64,000 bases of DNA from Aliidiomarina haloalkalitolerans (GCF_003987315.1 NZ_PIPI01000010.1:1-64000); one strand, 5' to 3'. Positions 17,726-27,144 are shown, numbered from the stretch's first letter. The notes: a model not told the origin generated them from the letters alone. Numbers and translations: made by a program.

Positions 17726-18724
17726 TTACTTCGATGAATTCGTTAACTCTGCTGCCGCACTGTCCGAGTTGTTTTGCTCGTCATGCATGGCCGCAAAAAG
17801 CGCCCGTGCGGTGTCGGCGTCAGCTTTAATTTGTGCTTGCAGTGCCGCAAAATCGGCAAACTGCTGTTCGTCGCGCAGCCATACTAAAGGCGTCACTCGC
17901 AACGTTTGGCCGTATAAATCAGGCATTGCTGCCGTCGGCTGAAAATCAAAAATATGTACTTCTAATAGCTCTTTGTCGCCGGCAACCGTTGGCTTGCGCC
18001 CAACATTGGCAACACCGCCATACAGTTTTCCGGCGGCTTCAACATTGACCATGTACACACCATGTAATGGTGAATGTAACCGCTGCAAGGCAATATTCGC
18101 GGTTGGAAAACCAATGGTGCGGCCGCGCTTGGCACCGTGGCGAACACGGCCAACAAAACTAAAAGGTCGCCCCAGCATACGCTCTGCTGCGGCAAAATCA
18201 GCTGTCGCTAGCGCACTGCGTATGGCTGTGCTCGACACCCGAATCTCTTCGGTGCGATAGCTTGCTGTGTCAATGACATCGAAGCCAAAGTGCTTGCCCG
18301 CTTGTTGCAACAGTTTGAAGTCGCCGGTGCGGCCTTTACCAAAGCGGAAGTCGTCACCCACAACGAGTAATTTTACACCGAGCTTCGCCACCAGAACGTC
18401 TTCAATAAATTGCTCGGCGGTTAGGTTAGCAAAACGCGCATTAAATTGCGTCAGTAATACCCGATCCATGCCGTTATCACTCAAGGCACGAAACTTGTCT
18501 TGCCAACGACTCAAACGCGCCGGGGCTTTTTCCGGGGCGAACAACTCCAACGGTTGCGGCTCGAAAATCATCACGGCTGCAGGCACGCCATAAGTGGCGG
18601 CTTGCTCGCGCACTCGCGCTAGCACCGCTTGATGGCCTAAATGCACACCGTCAAAGTTACCAATGGTGAGCACGCATCTACGATGCTTCGGCTTTATATT
18701 ATGTAAACCACGAATTAATTCCAT
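17726..18724 (-). CDS. ribF: Bifunctional riboflavin kinase/FAD synthetase RibF
   Basis: RibF phosphorylates riboflavin to FMN and adenylates it to FAD. The 332-aa protein has an N-terminal nucleotidyltransferase domain (TIGNFDGVHLGHQAVL, VGDDFRFGKGRTGD) and a C-terminal kinase domain (VRHGAKRGRTIGFPTANI and the HIFDFQ motif). The ATG at 18724 (MELIRGLHNIKPKH) matches the family start; seven codons further upstream are open. It is followed after 20 bp by ileS. Confidence 0.95.
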   Translation of the reverse strand: MELIRGLHNIKPKHRRCVLTIGNFDGVHLGHQAVLARVREQAATYGVPAAVMIFEPQPLELFAPEKAPARLSRWQDKFRALSDNGMDRVLLTQFNARFANLTAEQFIEDVLVAKLGVKLLVVGDDFRFGKGRTGDFKLLQQAGKHFGFDVIDTASYRTEEIRVSSTAIRSALATADFAAAERMLGRPFSFVGRVRHGAKRGRTIGFPTANIALQRLHSPLHGVYMVNVEAAGKLYGGVANVGRKPTVAGDKELLEVHIFDFQPTAAMPDLYGQTLRVTPLVWLRDEQQFADFAALQAQIKADADTARALFAAMHDEQNNSDSAAAELTNSSK

Positions 18725-18778
18725 AGGCGCGCGATTATACTGCAAACCCCATGACCATGCACCCTTCCGTTTGCCAAA

Positions 18779-20383
18779 TCAGCGCGCACGAATTGCCCGC
18801 GGCCGGCCACCAAAAATAAACCAAGCAGCTAAGTAACTCACGCCACCCACTGCGATTAAACCCGCTAGCCAAATCGCACGTTGACTAAAAGCGGCCTCAA
18901 TCCATGCTGCTTGTGACGGTAATAACCACAGCACTGCCAGCACCATCACCACGGTGGCCAAGAATACTTGCAGAATAAACACGCGAGTCTGCCGGCTTAA
19001 CAGTAATACGCCTTCACGATACAGAACCGCGCCTAATAAAAGGGCATTTAAGGTACCGGACATTGCGGTCGCTAAAGCTAAACCAACGTAACCATACGGA
19101 ATCGCCAAAATAATGTTAAACACCATGTTCGCCGCCATGGCGATAATCCCATATTTCACTGGCCGTTTGGTGTCTTGGCGCGAGAAAAAGCCAGTCGCCA
19201 ACACTTTCACTAACATAAAGCTCAGTAACCCTGTGGCATAGGCCATTAATGCGAATGACGATAAATAGGCGTCGTTCGGGGTAAACGAGCCGCGTTCGAA
19301 TAACACCAATAACATAGGCTCAGCGAGAACAAATAAGCCGGCCATCGCGGGTAAACCGAGCATGACCACCATGCGCACACCCCAGTCGAGGGTCTGTTGA
19401 AATTTCTCTAGCGACTGGTCGACATGGCGCGCCGACAGCGCCGGTAAAATCACGGTGGCGATGGCGATACCAAATAAGCCAAGCGGAAATTCCAATAACC
19501 GATCCGCATAATACAGCCAGCTAATCGAGCCGGTTTGTAAAAAACTGGCAATGACGGTGTCGAGTAACAAATTAATTTGGCTCACCGACACGCCGAACAA
19601 GGCAGGAATCATGAGCGTGCGAATACGCACCACCCCAGGGTCGCGCCATCCCCAACGCGGCCGCACCAGTAAACCGGCTTGGCGTAGAAAAGGAATTTGG
19701 AATAAAAACTGCACCACACCACCAACAAACACACCAATGGCTAAGCCGATTTCCGGTTGTGCGAGCATGGGTGCCAACCACAGTGCAGCCACAATTACCG
19801 ACACGTTCAGTAGTACCGGCGTAAAGGCCGCGACACCAAAGCGGCCGAGCACATTCAACGCGGCACCAGCCAGTGCGGTTAAGGTAATAAAGAACAAATA
19901 AGGAAAGGTAATGCGCAGTAATAAGCTCGCGAGTTCAAATTTCTCTGCCTGTTCGCCGCCTTGCAGCCAGTCCATAAACCAGCCCATACCAAACAATGCA
20001 GCGACAACTGGCGAAAAAATCACCGCCAATAGAGTAACTATGCCGACCAGCGTACCGAGGGTACCGGCAACGCGCGCCATCAATAAACGGGTGTCATCGA
20101 GGGTTTTACCCCGATGATACTCAGTTAATACAGGAACAAACGCTTGTGCAAAGGCACCTTCGGCAAACAAACGACGCAAAAAGTTGGGGATCTTATTCGC
20201 AAACAAGAACACGTCGGCGGCGGCGCCTGCGCCCATCAGTGCCGCAATAACAACGTCGCGAACAAGTCCTAAGATGCGCGATAGAAAGGTCATCACACTG
20301 ACAATCAGGCCAGAGCGAAGAAGTCGCGGTGCAGGTGCCTTGTTTTTCGGTGGCAAGTCAGATTGCTTTGTTTGTGTAGTCAC
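18779..20383 (-). CDS. murJ: Lipid II flippase MurJ
   Basis: This 534-aa MOP-superfamily transporter has about 14 membrane helices. It flips lipid II across the inner membrane for peptidoglycan synthesis. Conserved segments include MTFLSRILGLVRDVVIA, FANKIPNFLRRLFAEGAFAQ split across helix 2, and GVSVSQINLLLDT. A hydrophilic start of about 20 residues precedes helix 1. It is divergent from rpsT. Confidence 0.95.
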   Translation of the reverse strand: MTTQTKQSDLPPKNKAPAPRLLRSGLIVSVMTFLSRILGLVRDVVIAALMGAGAAADVFLFANKIPNFLRRLFAEGAFAQAFVPVLTEYHRGKTLDDTRLLMARVAGTLGTLVGIVTLLAVIFSPVVAALFGMGWFMDWLQGGEQAEKFELASLLLRITFPYLFFITLTALAGAALNVLGRFGVAAFTPVLLNVSVIVAALWLAPMLAQPEIGLAIGVFVGGVVQFLFQIPFLRQAGLLVRPRWGWRDPGVVRIRTLMIPALFGVSVSQINLLLDTVIASFLQTGSISWLYYADRLLEFPLGLFGIAIATVILPALSARHVDQSLEKFQQTLDWGVRMVVMLGLPAMAGLFVLAEPMLLVLFERGSFTPNDAYLSSFALMAYATGLLSFMLVKVLATGFFSRQDTKRPVKYGIIAMAANMVFNIILAIPYGYVGLALATAMSGTLNALLLGAVLYREGVLLLSRQTRVFILQVFLATVVMVLAVLWLLPSQAAWIEAAFSQRAIWLAGLIAVGGVSYLAAWFIFGGRPRAIRAR

Positions 20384-20517
20384 GAAGTCCCTGCGTGTCG
20401 CTGGCTAAAGCGCGAAAAAACCGCGCAAAAATAAATTGCTTAGCAGATTATCATAAAATGGTTGCTTTTCACCGTCCAGATCCGTAATATCCGCGCACAA
20501 TCTTTCATCGAATCCGT

Positions 20518-20546
20518 TTGACTTTTAATCGCAAAAGAGGCATGAT
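20518..20546 (+). promoter_or_regulatory. Putative sigma70 promoter of rpsT
   Basis: TTGACT (20518-20523) and CATGAT (20541-20546) are separated by 17 bp, giving a transcription start near 20553 and a leader of about 45 nt. The -35 box matches 5 of 6 consensus bases and the -10 box 4 of 6. Placement upstream of a growth-regulated ribosomal gene fits. Confidence 0.6.
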
Positions 20547-20598
20547 CCTCGGCCTTAAAAAGTCCGGCACAAGTTTACGAATTATCAGGAGTTTCACC

Positions 20599-20865
20599 TT
20601 GGCTAACATCAAGTCTGCGAAGAAGCGCGCGATTACGGCGGAAAAAAACCGTCGCCACAATGCCAGCCGCCGCTCAATGATGCGCACTTACCTCAAAAAA
20701 GTTCAAGCAGCTATCGCTGCCGGTGATCAGGCTCAGGCACAGCAGGCATTCGCTGTTCTGACTCCGGTTATCGACCGCTACGCGACCAAAGGTCTGATCC
20801 ACAAGAACAAAGCTGCTCGTCATAAGAGCCGTTTGTCTGCTCAGATCAAGGCACTTTCTGCTTAA
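20599..20865 (+). CDS. rpsT: 30S ribosomal protein S20
   Basis: The 88-aa basic protein reads (M)[20 protein letters not shown] at the N-terminus, the S20 signature, and binds 16S rRNA early in 30S assembly. The start is TTG at 20599, with AGGAG at 20587-20591; the ATG of the longer open frame at 20518 would add 27 unrelated residues. A UUG start for rpsT is also used in E. coli, where it takes part in autoregulation. A strong terminator follows. Confidence 0.97.
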   Translation: MANIKSAKKRAITAEKNRRHNASRRSMMRTYLKKVQAAIAAGDQAQAQQAFAVLTPVIDRYATKGLIHKNKAARHKSRLSAQIKALSA

Positions 20866-20910
20866 TTGCATCGAGTTGCGAAGCACTAACGGTCGCGAAG
20901 CACTAACGAA

Positions 20911-20935
20911 AAAACCGCCTACTGGCGGTTTTTTT
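20911..20935 (+). terminator. Rho-independent terminator of rpsT
   Basis: The stem AACCGCC / GGCGGTT with loop TACT is followed by a T tract to 20935. Just before it, the 14-mer GCGAAGCACTAACG occurs twice in a row with a 2-bp gap (about 20878-20908). Confidence 0.9.
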
Positions 20936-20966
20936 GTATTTGTAGTTTGCCTTTAACGATTTGCCT

Positions 20967-21815
20967 TTAACGACAGCGACGTACTCGCCACTGCCGCACT
21001 GCAAATGCCGCCAACAACGCCAACCAAGCTGCCCATAAACTCGTGCCAAAACTACCACCCGAATAACCACTGCGACGTTCAACCCGCGCAATTTTCTCGT
21101 TTTTCACGCGGTCTTCGAAGCGGGCCAATTCAAACTTCAGGTTCTCGTTCATTTGTTCCACCGCTAATACGAAGCCTTCACTGCGTTGCGCACTTAGCTC
21201 GGCACTCGCTTCCACTAAGGTGGTCCGATTCGCTGTCGTCGCTACACCGGGCGCTCGGAACAACATGTTACGCGTACGCACATCAAACACGGCGGTGTCG
21301 ACAAAGGTTTGCACTTCATTTTCGGTGCCTTTGACAACGTATGCACCCGCAATGGTCCAATATAACAGCGAGCTCTTCCGATCAAACGTGTTCACGACTT
21401 GGTCATGGGAAACCAGCGCTATCACGTCAACATTGTATAACCGTGCAACTTGGTCAAGCGTCGTAAAACCCTGACCGCCACTGAGGTAAGTGCTTGGAAT
21501 GACTTCAATGCGGTCAATGTATTCATACTGCGCAAACTCAGTTTTCACTTGCTCAAGTAACGCAATCTGTTGGGCGTGGGGAATTTCACGATGACTACGT
21601 TGCGCGGGCACAAAAGCCACGCCCACACGCAGTGGCAGCGATAAAGTCGGAATAGTCGGCTCTAGCACTTCACGCGATTTTTCGTCTGGATATAAAAAAT
21701 TCACTAAGCTGCTCGACGATGTCGCGGCGTCGTTATAATTCATAAAAGCCGAGCTACAACCAAAGAGTCCAAGCGCTGCTACCACACCGCTGACTGCCAA
21801 AAGCCACTTACGCAT
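20967..21815 (-). CDS. Rhombotarget-type lipoprotein with GlyGly-CTERM-like tail
   Basis: The 282-aa protein has a lipoprotein signal ending GLFGC (C20). Its C-terminal sorting signal reads YSGGSFGTSLWAAWLALL followed by a second hydrophobic stretch and Arg-rich end. GG plus TM plus basic tail is the GlyGly-CTERM pattern cut by the rhomboid-like protease rhombosortase, and a family of lipoproteins combining both signals is known (rhombotarget lipoprotein). The protein should be lipidated at one end and proteolysed at the other. The middle domain resembles no enzyme I recognise. No rhombosortase gene is visible here, but T2SS genes, which such substrates normally need, lie at 62-64 kb. An acyl carrier protein gene precedes it. 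Confidence 0.75.
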   Translation of the reverse strand: MRKWLLAVSGVVAALGLFGCSSAFMNYNDAATSSSSLVNFLYPDEKSREVLEPTIPTLSLPLRVGVAFVPAQRSHREIPHAQQIALLEQVKTEFAQYEYIDRIEVIPSTYLSGGQGFTTLDQVARLYNVDVIALVSHDQVVNTFDRKSSLLYWTIAGAYVVKGTENEVQTFVDTAVFDVRTRNMLFRAPGVATTANRTTLVEASAELSAQRSEGFVLAVEQMNENLKFELARFEDRVKNEKIARVERRSGYSGGSFGTSLWAAWLALLAAFAVRQWRVRRCR

Positions 21816-21850
21816 GCACAGGTTCCTTCTAGAAACACATTGGGATAGGT

Positions 21851-22111
21851 TTAAAGTTCGCGCTGATAGACAGCAACGAGTTCAGAAAAAGTATGGGGAA
21901 ATTGCTCCGCGGGTAAACGCGAGAATGGATCGTAACCGGTTTTTTGCTCGAGTCGGGCCACTAAAATAGCAAAACCGAGCGAATCTAAGCCACTGTCACT
22001 TAGAACCGTATTGCCTTCTATCACGCCAAGCTCTTCTCGGCCTGTTTCTGCGGCGACTTCATCCATGACATCACGAATGAGTTGTTCTACTTGATAACTT
22101 CGAATGGTCAC
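21851..22111 (-). CDS. Orphan acyl carrier protein
   Basis: The 86-aa four-helix carrier domain has the phosphopantetheine site SGLDSLGFAILVARLE (S44). It differs from the fatty-acid AcpP, which has GADSLDTVE, and from the usual fab context. The TGYDPF segment after helix 2 is seen in stand-alone carrier proteins that partner adenylating enzymes. No ligase, ketosynthase or transferase is adjacent, so the cargo is unknown. The rhombotarget lipoprotein follows 35 bp downstream on the same strand and could be co-transcribed. Confidence 0.8.
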   Translation of the reverse strand: MTIRSYQVEQLIRDVMDEVAAETGREELGVIEGNTVLSDSGLDSLGFAILVARLEQKTGYDPFSRLPAEQFPHTFSELVAVYQREL

Positions 22112-22243
22112 AACGCCCTCTTACCGCCGTTTTGCAGCGAGCATACAACTTCAGCTAAGTTTTATTGTTATGATTATGTTAGCAGTATACTCATTTCGCA
22201 TAAAATTGCAGCAATTTTTCAATGCTGTCCATTCACCACAGCA

Positions 22244-22867
22244 CTAGCGCCCCGATTTCAATAAAGCTGCGACAGTGGGATGGTGCCCCGAGGCAAAACG
22301 ATAGGCTTGGGCCAAAAACAGTTCGCCGCAGGCTAGCGCATCATTCAGCGCATGGTGACCATAAAAAGGTGGTAAGCCGTAACGCGCCCGACTCGCAGCT
22401 AAGGTTAATGCGCCCTGCTGAAGCTCAGTTTGGCTACGCAACAAACGTCGCCGTTCCGCCTGCAACGTACAATAAACCCCATGCGGTCGCCATGCCGGTT
22501 GGCCGATTTTCTGCGCCGCTACCTGCAATACTTCAAGATCAAAACGCGCGTTATGCGCCACCAGTAAGGCGCCCTGCGCCGCGTGCATAAACGCCTGCAT
22601 CACTTCAGCTAAGGGAGCGCCAGCGGCCAAGTCCGCCGACGACAACTGATGCACAACCGCGGCTTGCGACAAACCGTCGGTGGACTTCACGACGTGATAA
22701 CCATGCTGGTCAAAGGCAATCACGGGAGGACGCAGTGGCACCCACGCAATACTCAGCATGGCGTCATTTTTTGCATCCAAGCCGTTGGTTTCAATATCCA
22801 CCACCAACCATTTGCCGCTCTGCCAAGGTTGCCGCCGATGCTGCCAGCGCGCAATGCGTTCCATCAT
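22244..22867 (-). CDS. DEDDh 3'-5' exonuclease (DnaQ/epsilon-like)
   Basis: The 207-aa protein has the DnaQ-fold Exo motifs: VVDIETNGL (Exo I), VAHNARFDLEVL (Exo II) and HHALNDALACGELF (Exo III with His). It lacks the C-terminal region that binds Pol III alpha, so it is a stand-alone exonuclease rather than DnaQ itself. It lies 32 bp after the cNMP/CBS/DUF294 gene, a pairing I know from other gammaproteobacteria next to symporter genes. The SD sequence GGAGGA precedes the ATG at 22867. Confidence 0.85.
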   Translation of the reverse strand: MMERIARWQHRRQPWQSGKWLVVDIETNGLDAKNDAMLSIAWVPLRPPVIAFDQHGYHVVKSTDGLSQAAVVHQLSSADLAAGAPLAEVMQAFMHAAQGALLVAHNARFDLEVLQVAAQKIGQPAWRPHGVYCTLQAERRRLLRSQTELQQGALTLAASRARYGLPPFYGHHALNDALACGELFLAQAYRFASGHHPTVAALLKSGR

Positions 22868-22899
22868 ACTCGGTCCTCCGCGCCTACATTCTTTCGCAT

Positions 22900-24741
22900 C
22901 TACATATTGCGGCCAAATTTAAAGGCCACCCCTTGCTGGCAGTCTTTAATCACCTTAAAGGCCGCTTTCAGTTGCCGACGCTGCAGCGTCGACAAACTTT
23001 CAGGGTCAACCGAGTTGGCTGGAATCTTCGACCCTTCTTGACGATACATTTGCGCATTCATGCGCAGCTGCGTTAAAAACTGCCAAGCTTCGAGTAGGTT
23101 TTGATTGTCCTTGTCGCTTAACGAGCTACTGCCTTTCAGCTGCTCTAACCGACCTGGCGTCGACGGAACCGTTAGCCCCGCCGCAAGCGCATATAGGCGC
23201 ACGATGTCATTCAGAATGGCAATCGCCTGCTTTTTAATATCGATATAGTCAAAGTCGCCTTCGCTCTTGGTTCGAAAGCGATTAAACAAGCCAAGCGGCA
23301 CATTCAGCTCGCCAATGTGGCGGGCGATATTGCCAAGAAACATATCTTGTTTTGCTAATTTGGCGATTTCTTCACGATGCCGCCGATACAGCGCATTATT
23401 GCCCGCAACCGGCCGACTATCGAAGAAGATCATCGAATGCATAATCGCCTGTGGGGTCGGCGAACGAATCCACTTCATAAACTGCTCGCGCCATTCGATT
23501 TGGTTCATGCGCCATTTCGAGTTCATGGCCATAATGTCACCAGGACACAAACGAATACCGCAATCGGCCAAGCCTTCATTGACGAACTTCGCCATGCCGG
23601 CAAACCATTCACGTTGGCCGTCGCTAATTTCATCCGCCAATAACAAGGCATTGTCTTGGTCGGAGCCGAGTGTCTGATCGCCGCGCGCTTGTGAGCCAAA
23701 CGCCAACCAAACATACGTCGCAGGGGCGCTACCGTGCTCTTGTTCGTAGAGGCGAATGAGTTTGCGCGTCATGCTGTCGGTGAGTGAGTTCAGCAAGCGT
23801 CCGATCATGCTAATGTCTTTCACTCGGCCGGCGAAACTGCGCAAGTAGTCTGGCACTTTCGCCGCCTCTTCCACTAACGCTTCGCGGCTTGCAGCTTTAA
23901 ACAAAGCGCTAATCAGCAGTACCGGCTCACTGCGCTGTTGGTGCATCAAGTCGGTATTGGTCATGACGCCTATTGGCACATCATTACCGTCCAACACTGG
24001 CAAGTGGTGGATATTACTCTGACTCATAGTGGTTAGTGCATCAAACAGGCTTTGGTCGCCGTACACCACTGCCGGCGCTGGGGTCATTACCGCCGCCACC
24101 GCAATATCGACATTTAACCCAGCCGCCACGACTCGGTTACGCAAATCCCTATCGGTGACAATACCGCGCAATTGCTGCTCATCAACCACGAGTAAACAAG
24201 ACACCCGTTCGGCCGACATCAGCTGGGCCGCTTCACGAATAGTCGCTTGGCTGTGAATTTGAATAGGCGTGCGATTGATTACCTCGGCAATACGCTTTTC
24301 ACTCCAATCAGCGCCTCGCTTCTGTCCTTGTTCTGCGAGCAAGCGCTGACCATGTGCGTTGACAAAGTAACGCTCGAAGTTTTGGTTTTTCCGTCGTAAT
24401 TGGTTAAATACACTCTCCGGCCACTGCCAAATAATCCCATCGGCAATGACCTGCAGTTGATTGGTAATTTTTCGGCCGGTTAACAACGATGGGAACCCAA
24501 ACAAGTCGCCGGGTTCAAGGCGGTCTAAGTGCTGGCCGTCTTTGTCGACGAGGTCATACGCACCGGAGCGCACTAAATACAACTGATGCACGTCCGGTTT
24601 CATGATTTCTTTGCGGTTATCGTGACAGACATACACAGCCTGCAGCTTGTCGAGCGCAAGCTGTAACTGCTCCGCCTCAAGACCATCGAATGGCGGCGTT
24701 TGCATTAAAAAGCTACGAATATCGGCACTGTCAGCGGTCAT
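22900..24741 (-). CDS. cNMP-binding/CBS/DUF294 putative nucleotidyltransferase
   Basis: The 613-aa cytoplasmic protein has, in order, a cyclic-nucleotide-binding-like domain (about 12-135, LYLVRSGAYDLVDKDG and LEPGDLFGFPSLL) and two CBS domains (about 155-275, with LLVVDEQQLRGIVTDRDLRN). A nucleotidyltransferase domain (DUF294) follows with LAFGSQARGDQTLGSDQDNA, then its substrate-binding helical part. The GSQARGDQ-D-D motif is that of GlnD-type transferases, so a protein or nucleotide substrate is likely but unknown. It shares strand with the symporter pair upstream, separated by a terminator. Confidence 0.88.
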   Translation of the reverse strand: MTADSADIRSFLMQTPPFDGLEAEQLQLALDKLQAVYVCHDNRKEIMKPDVHQLYLVRSGAYDLVDKDGQHLDRLEPGDLFGFPSLLTGRKITNQLQVIADGIIWQWPESVFNQLRRKNQNFERYFVNAHGQRLLAEQGQKRGADWSEKRIAEVINRTPIQIHSQATIREAAQLMSAERVSCLLVVDEQQLRGIVTDRDLRNRVVAAGLNVDIAVAAVMTPAPAVVYGDQSLFDALTTMSQSNIHHLPVLDGNDVPIGVMTNTDLMHQQRSEPVLLISALFKAASREALVEEAAKVPDYLRSFAGRVKDISMIGRLLNSLTDSMTRKLIRLYEQEHGSAPATYVWLAFGSQARGDQTLGSDQDNALLLADEISDGQREWFAGMAKFVNEGLADCGIRLCPGDIMAMNSKWRMNQIEWREQFMKWIRSPTPQAIMHSMIFFDSRPVAGNNALYRRHREEIAKLAKQDMFLGNIARHIGELNVPLGLFNRFRTKSEGDFDYIDIKKQAIAILNDIVRLYALAAGLTVPSTPGRLEQLKGSSSLSDKDNQNLLEAWQFLTQLRMNAQMYRQEGSKIPANSVDPESLSTLQRRQLKAAFKVIKDCQQGVAFKFGRNM

Positions 24742-24818
24742 TACATGATCCTTAGGTCGGCCTCGCCGAACTTTCTTTCAGTCTAGCTTGTTTGCCTGAT
24801 AAAACAAAAACTTGTGAG

Positions 24819-24852
24819 AAAAAAGCCCCATGGCACGGATACCACGGGGCTT
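24819..24852 (-). terminator. Terminator of the symporter operon
   Basis: On the minus strand the stem GCCCCGTGG / CCATGGGGC (one G-T pair) is followed by TTTTTT. It lies 30 bp after the symporter stop. Confidence 0.85.
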
Positions 24853-24881
24853 CCAATCGTCAAGGATTTTGCAGCTCGACC

Positions 24882-26588
24882 TTAGTGGTGAGTTGCAGCA
24901 CCTGAACCTTTCGGATAACGAATCGATTCAACCAGTTCTTGAATCTCTTCTGGTGCGTCCTTGGTGAACTTCAGCACGGTTAACGCAACAATGAAGTTCA
25001 GAATCATACCCACGGTACCAATCCCTTCTGGCGAGATACCAAATAACCAGTTGTCTGGGGTATCTGCCGCTGGGTTAATAAAGCGGAAGTAAATAATGTA
25101 TGACAAGGTAAAGACCACACCGACAACCATACCGGCAATCGCACCCGAGCTATTCATGCGTTTATGGAAGATACCCATAATAATCGCAGGGAAGAACGAG
25201 GCGGCTGCCAGACCGAACGCGAAGGCGACCACCTGCGCCACGAATCCGGGTGGATTAATACCGAACCAAGCACCGATGACAACCGCCACACCCGCTGCAA
25301 TTCGTGCGTAAAGCAACTCTTGCCGGTCGGATATATTGGGCATCAAGGTTCGTTTCATTAAGTCATGGGACACCGAACTGGAGATAACCAAGAGTAGACC
25401 TGCCGATGTCGACAGCGCCGCTGCAACACCACCTGCTGCGACCAACGCAATCACCCAATTTGGTAAGTTAGCGATTTCTGGGCTGGCCAGTACGATAATG
25501 TCCGCGTCAACGCGCATTTCGTTACGCTCGTCAGCTGAGTAGAACATGCGACCGTCTTCGTTGTGGTCATTCCATTCAATTAAGCCGGTACGTTCCCAGT
25601 TGGTTACCCAGCTTGGTGCGTTTTCATACAAGACACCTTGCTGCTCAGGGCCGTTCAGCGTGTTCAGAATGTTCACTTTGGTAATTGACGCAATTGCCGG
25701 AGCAGTCGTGTAAACCACAGCAATAAAGACGAGTGCCCAACCACCTGATTTCCGTGCATCACTCACTTTCGGTACGGTGAAGAAGCGAATAATCACGTGT
25801 GGCAAACCTGCGGTACCAACCATCAGTGCCATCGTAATGGCAAAGACATCGATGCCGGATTTTGTCCCTTCCGTATACGCAGCAAAACCAAGCTCTTGCG
25901 ACAGGCCGTCAAGACGCTCAAGCATGTACATGCCCGAACCGTCAGCTAATGTCGCACCGAAACCGGTTTGCGGCAGGAAGTGACCGGTCATTTGCATGGA
26001 AATGAAAACCGCTGGCACGGTGTAGGCAAACGCTAACACACAGTATTGCGCAACCTGGGTATAGGTAATCCCTTTCATACCACCCAGTAACGTGTAGAAA
26101 TACACTAAGGCCATACCAATCAGAACGCCTGTGGTGATATCAACTTCCAAGAAGCGACTAAAGACCACGCCAACGCCACGCATTTGGCCGGCAATATAGG
26201 TAAAGGAAACCAGAATCGCACAAATTACCGCAACCGTTCGCGCGGTTTGCGAGTAATAACGGTCACCGATAAAGTCCGGCACGGTAAACTTACCAAATTT
26301 CCGTAAGTACGGTGCCAAACACAGTGCCAGGAGCACGTAACCACCGGTCCAGCCCATCAAGTAGACACTACCGTCATAACCGAGCATGGAAATCAAACCA
26401 GCCATAGAAATAAACGATGCGGCTGACATCCAGTCCGCTGCAGTGGCCATACCGTTGGCGACTGGAGGCACACCACCGCCAGCAACGTAGAAATCAGTTG
26501 TTGAACCAGCACGCGCCCAAATCGCAATACCGATATAAAGGGCAAACGTCGCGCCGACGACGATAAACGTCAGTGTTTTGATATCCAT
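24882..26588 (-). CDS. Sodium:solute symporter (SSF), acetate/monocarboxylate type
   Basis: The 568-aa membrane protein has about 13 helices and SSF motifs: FYVAGGGVPPVANGMATAAD near the start and GVAAALSTSAGLLLVISSSV around helix 8. It is preceded by a small DUF4212 protein, the arrangement of the VC_2705-type symporter subfamily related to ActP. Substrate is inferred as acetate or a similar short-chain acid because the acs-type palindrome lies upstream and acetate genes are nearby. A hydrophilic insert of about 50 residues around 300-350 is not found in all members. Confidence 0.9.
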   Translation of the reverse strand: MDIKTLTFIVVGATFALYIGIAIWARAGSTTDFYVAGGGVPPVANGMATAADWMSAASFISMAGLISMLGYDGSVYLMGWTGGYVLLALCLAPYLRKFGKFTVPDFIGDRYYSQTARTVAVICAILVSFTYIAGQMRGVGVVFSRFLEVDITTGVLIGMALVYFYTLLGGMKGITYTQVAQYCVLAFAYTVPAVFISMQMTGHFLPQTGFGATLADGSGMYMLERLDGLSQELGFAAYTEGTKSGIDVFAITMALMVGTAGLPHVIIRFFTVPKVSDARKSGGWALVFIAVVYTTAPAIASITKVNILNTLNGPEQQGVLYENAPSWVTNWERTGLIEWNDHNEDGRMFYSADERNEMRVDADIIVLASPEIANLPNWVIALVAAGGVAAALSTSAGLLLVISSSVSHDLMKRTLMPNISDRQELLYARIAAGVAVVIGAWFGINPPGFVAQVVAFAFGLAAASFFPAIIMGIFHKRMNSSGAIAGMVVGVVFTLSYIIYFRFINPAADTPDNWLFGISPEGIGTVGMILNFIVALTVLKFTKDAPEEIQELVESIRYPKGSGAATHH

Positions 26589-26591
26589 TGC

Positions 26592-26858
26592 TTACTCCTC
26601 GTCGACTTTATATTTTTTATCGAGCTTGTTCATTTGTGCGATGTACACAAAAATCAGCACGATAAAGGTGTAAATTGCGCCTTGTTGGGCAAACCAAAAG
26701 CCCAACTTAAAGCCGAAGAAGGAGAACTGATTCAGCCAGTCCACCAAAATAATACCGAACCCAAAGGAGACCGTGAACCAGACAGCCAATAGCTTGACCA
26801 TCAACGACAGGTTCTCTTTCCAGTAGGCTTTGGCATGATCTTGCGATTCAAATGCCAT
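26592..26858 (-). CDS. DUF4212 small subunit of sodium/solute symporter
   Basis: The 88-aa protein has two membrane helices (KLLAVWFTVSFGFGIILVDW and YTFIVLIFVYIAQ) and a charged C-terminus. It is the usual partner gene of this symporter class, comparable to YjcH with ActP. The ATG at 26858 is preceded by GGAGGAAA; the open frame to 26948 has no SD. The symporter starts 3 bp after its stop. Confidence 0.9.
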   Translation of the reverse strand: MAFESQDHAKAYWKENLSLMVKLLAVWFTVSFGFGIILVDWLNQFSFFGFKLGFWFAQQGAIYTFIVLIFVYIAQMNKLDKKYKVDEE

Positions 26859-26955
26859 GTGATTTCCTCCACGTATGTTTGTTGGCGCTACTCTTAGTTG
26901 AGTAGTTCTACCTTTTTGTCGATAACAAGCATCGTAGAGAAATGGCAATGAGGAA

Positions 26956-26973
26956 ATTGGACGTTAGTCTAAT
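26956..26973. promoter_or_regulatory. Palindrome ATTGGAC-GTTA-GTCTAAT upstream of symporter operon
   Basis: Seven-bp arms (one mismatch) are separated by 4 bp. Almost the same sequence lies upstream of acs at 42161-42178. It sits about 98 bp before the DUF4212 start, and a -10-like TACGAT (minus strand, 26936-26931) would put its centre near -40. It is likely the binding site of an activator such as one of the two LuxR-type regulators in the window. Confidence 0.55.
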
Positions 26974-27071
26974 AGGTGAATTATTTGTTAAGAAGACCAG
27001 TGGATGGTGTTGGAACAACACCGTTGAAAATCAGTCTTTTGTCCTCAAATAAGTCACTACTTACGCATAAT

Positions 27072-27130
27072 TGTTCGCCATATAGCAAATTATAAATCAT
27101 TTGGCTATAATGTTTGCCAATTAGCGAACA
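27072..27130 (+). promoter_or_regulatory. hipBA promoter with two operators
   Basis: A perfect -10 box TATAAT (27106-27111) lies between two related palindromes: TGTTCGCCATATAGCAAATT (27072-27091) and TGTTTGCCAATTAGCGAACA (27111-27130). Their centres are 39 bp apart. The second covers the expected transcription start near 27118 and the first the -35 region, where no good -35 hexamer is seen. This is the expected layout for autorepression by HipB. Confidence 0.75.
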
Positions 27131-27144
27131 TTAATGGTGGCAAG

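Noticed and set aside
27006-27022. Hairpin GGTGTTG-GAA-CAACACC before hipB taken as terminator
   Set aside because: No T tract on either strand, and both neighbouring operons start, not end, here.
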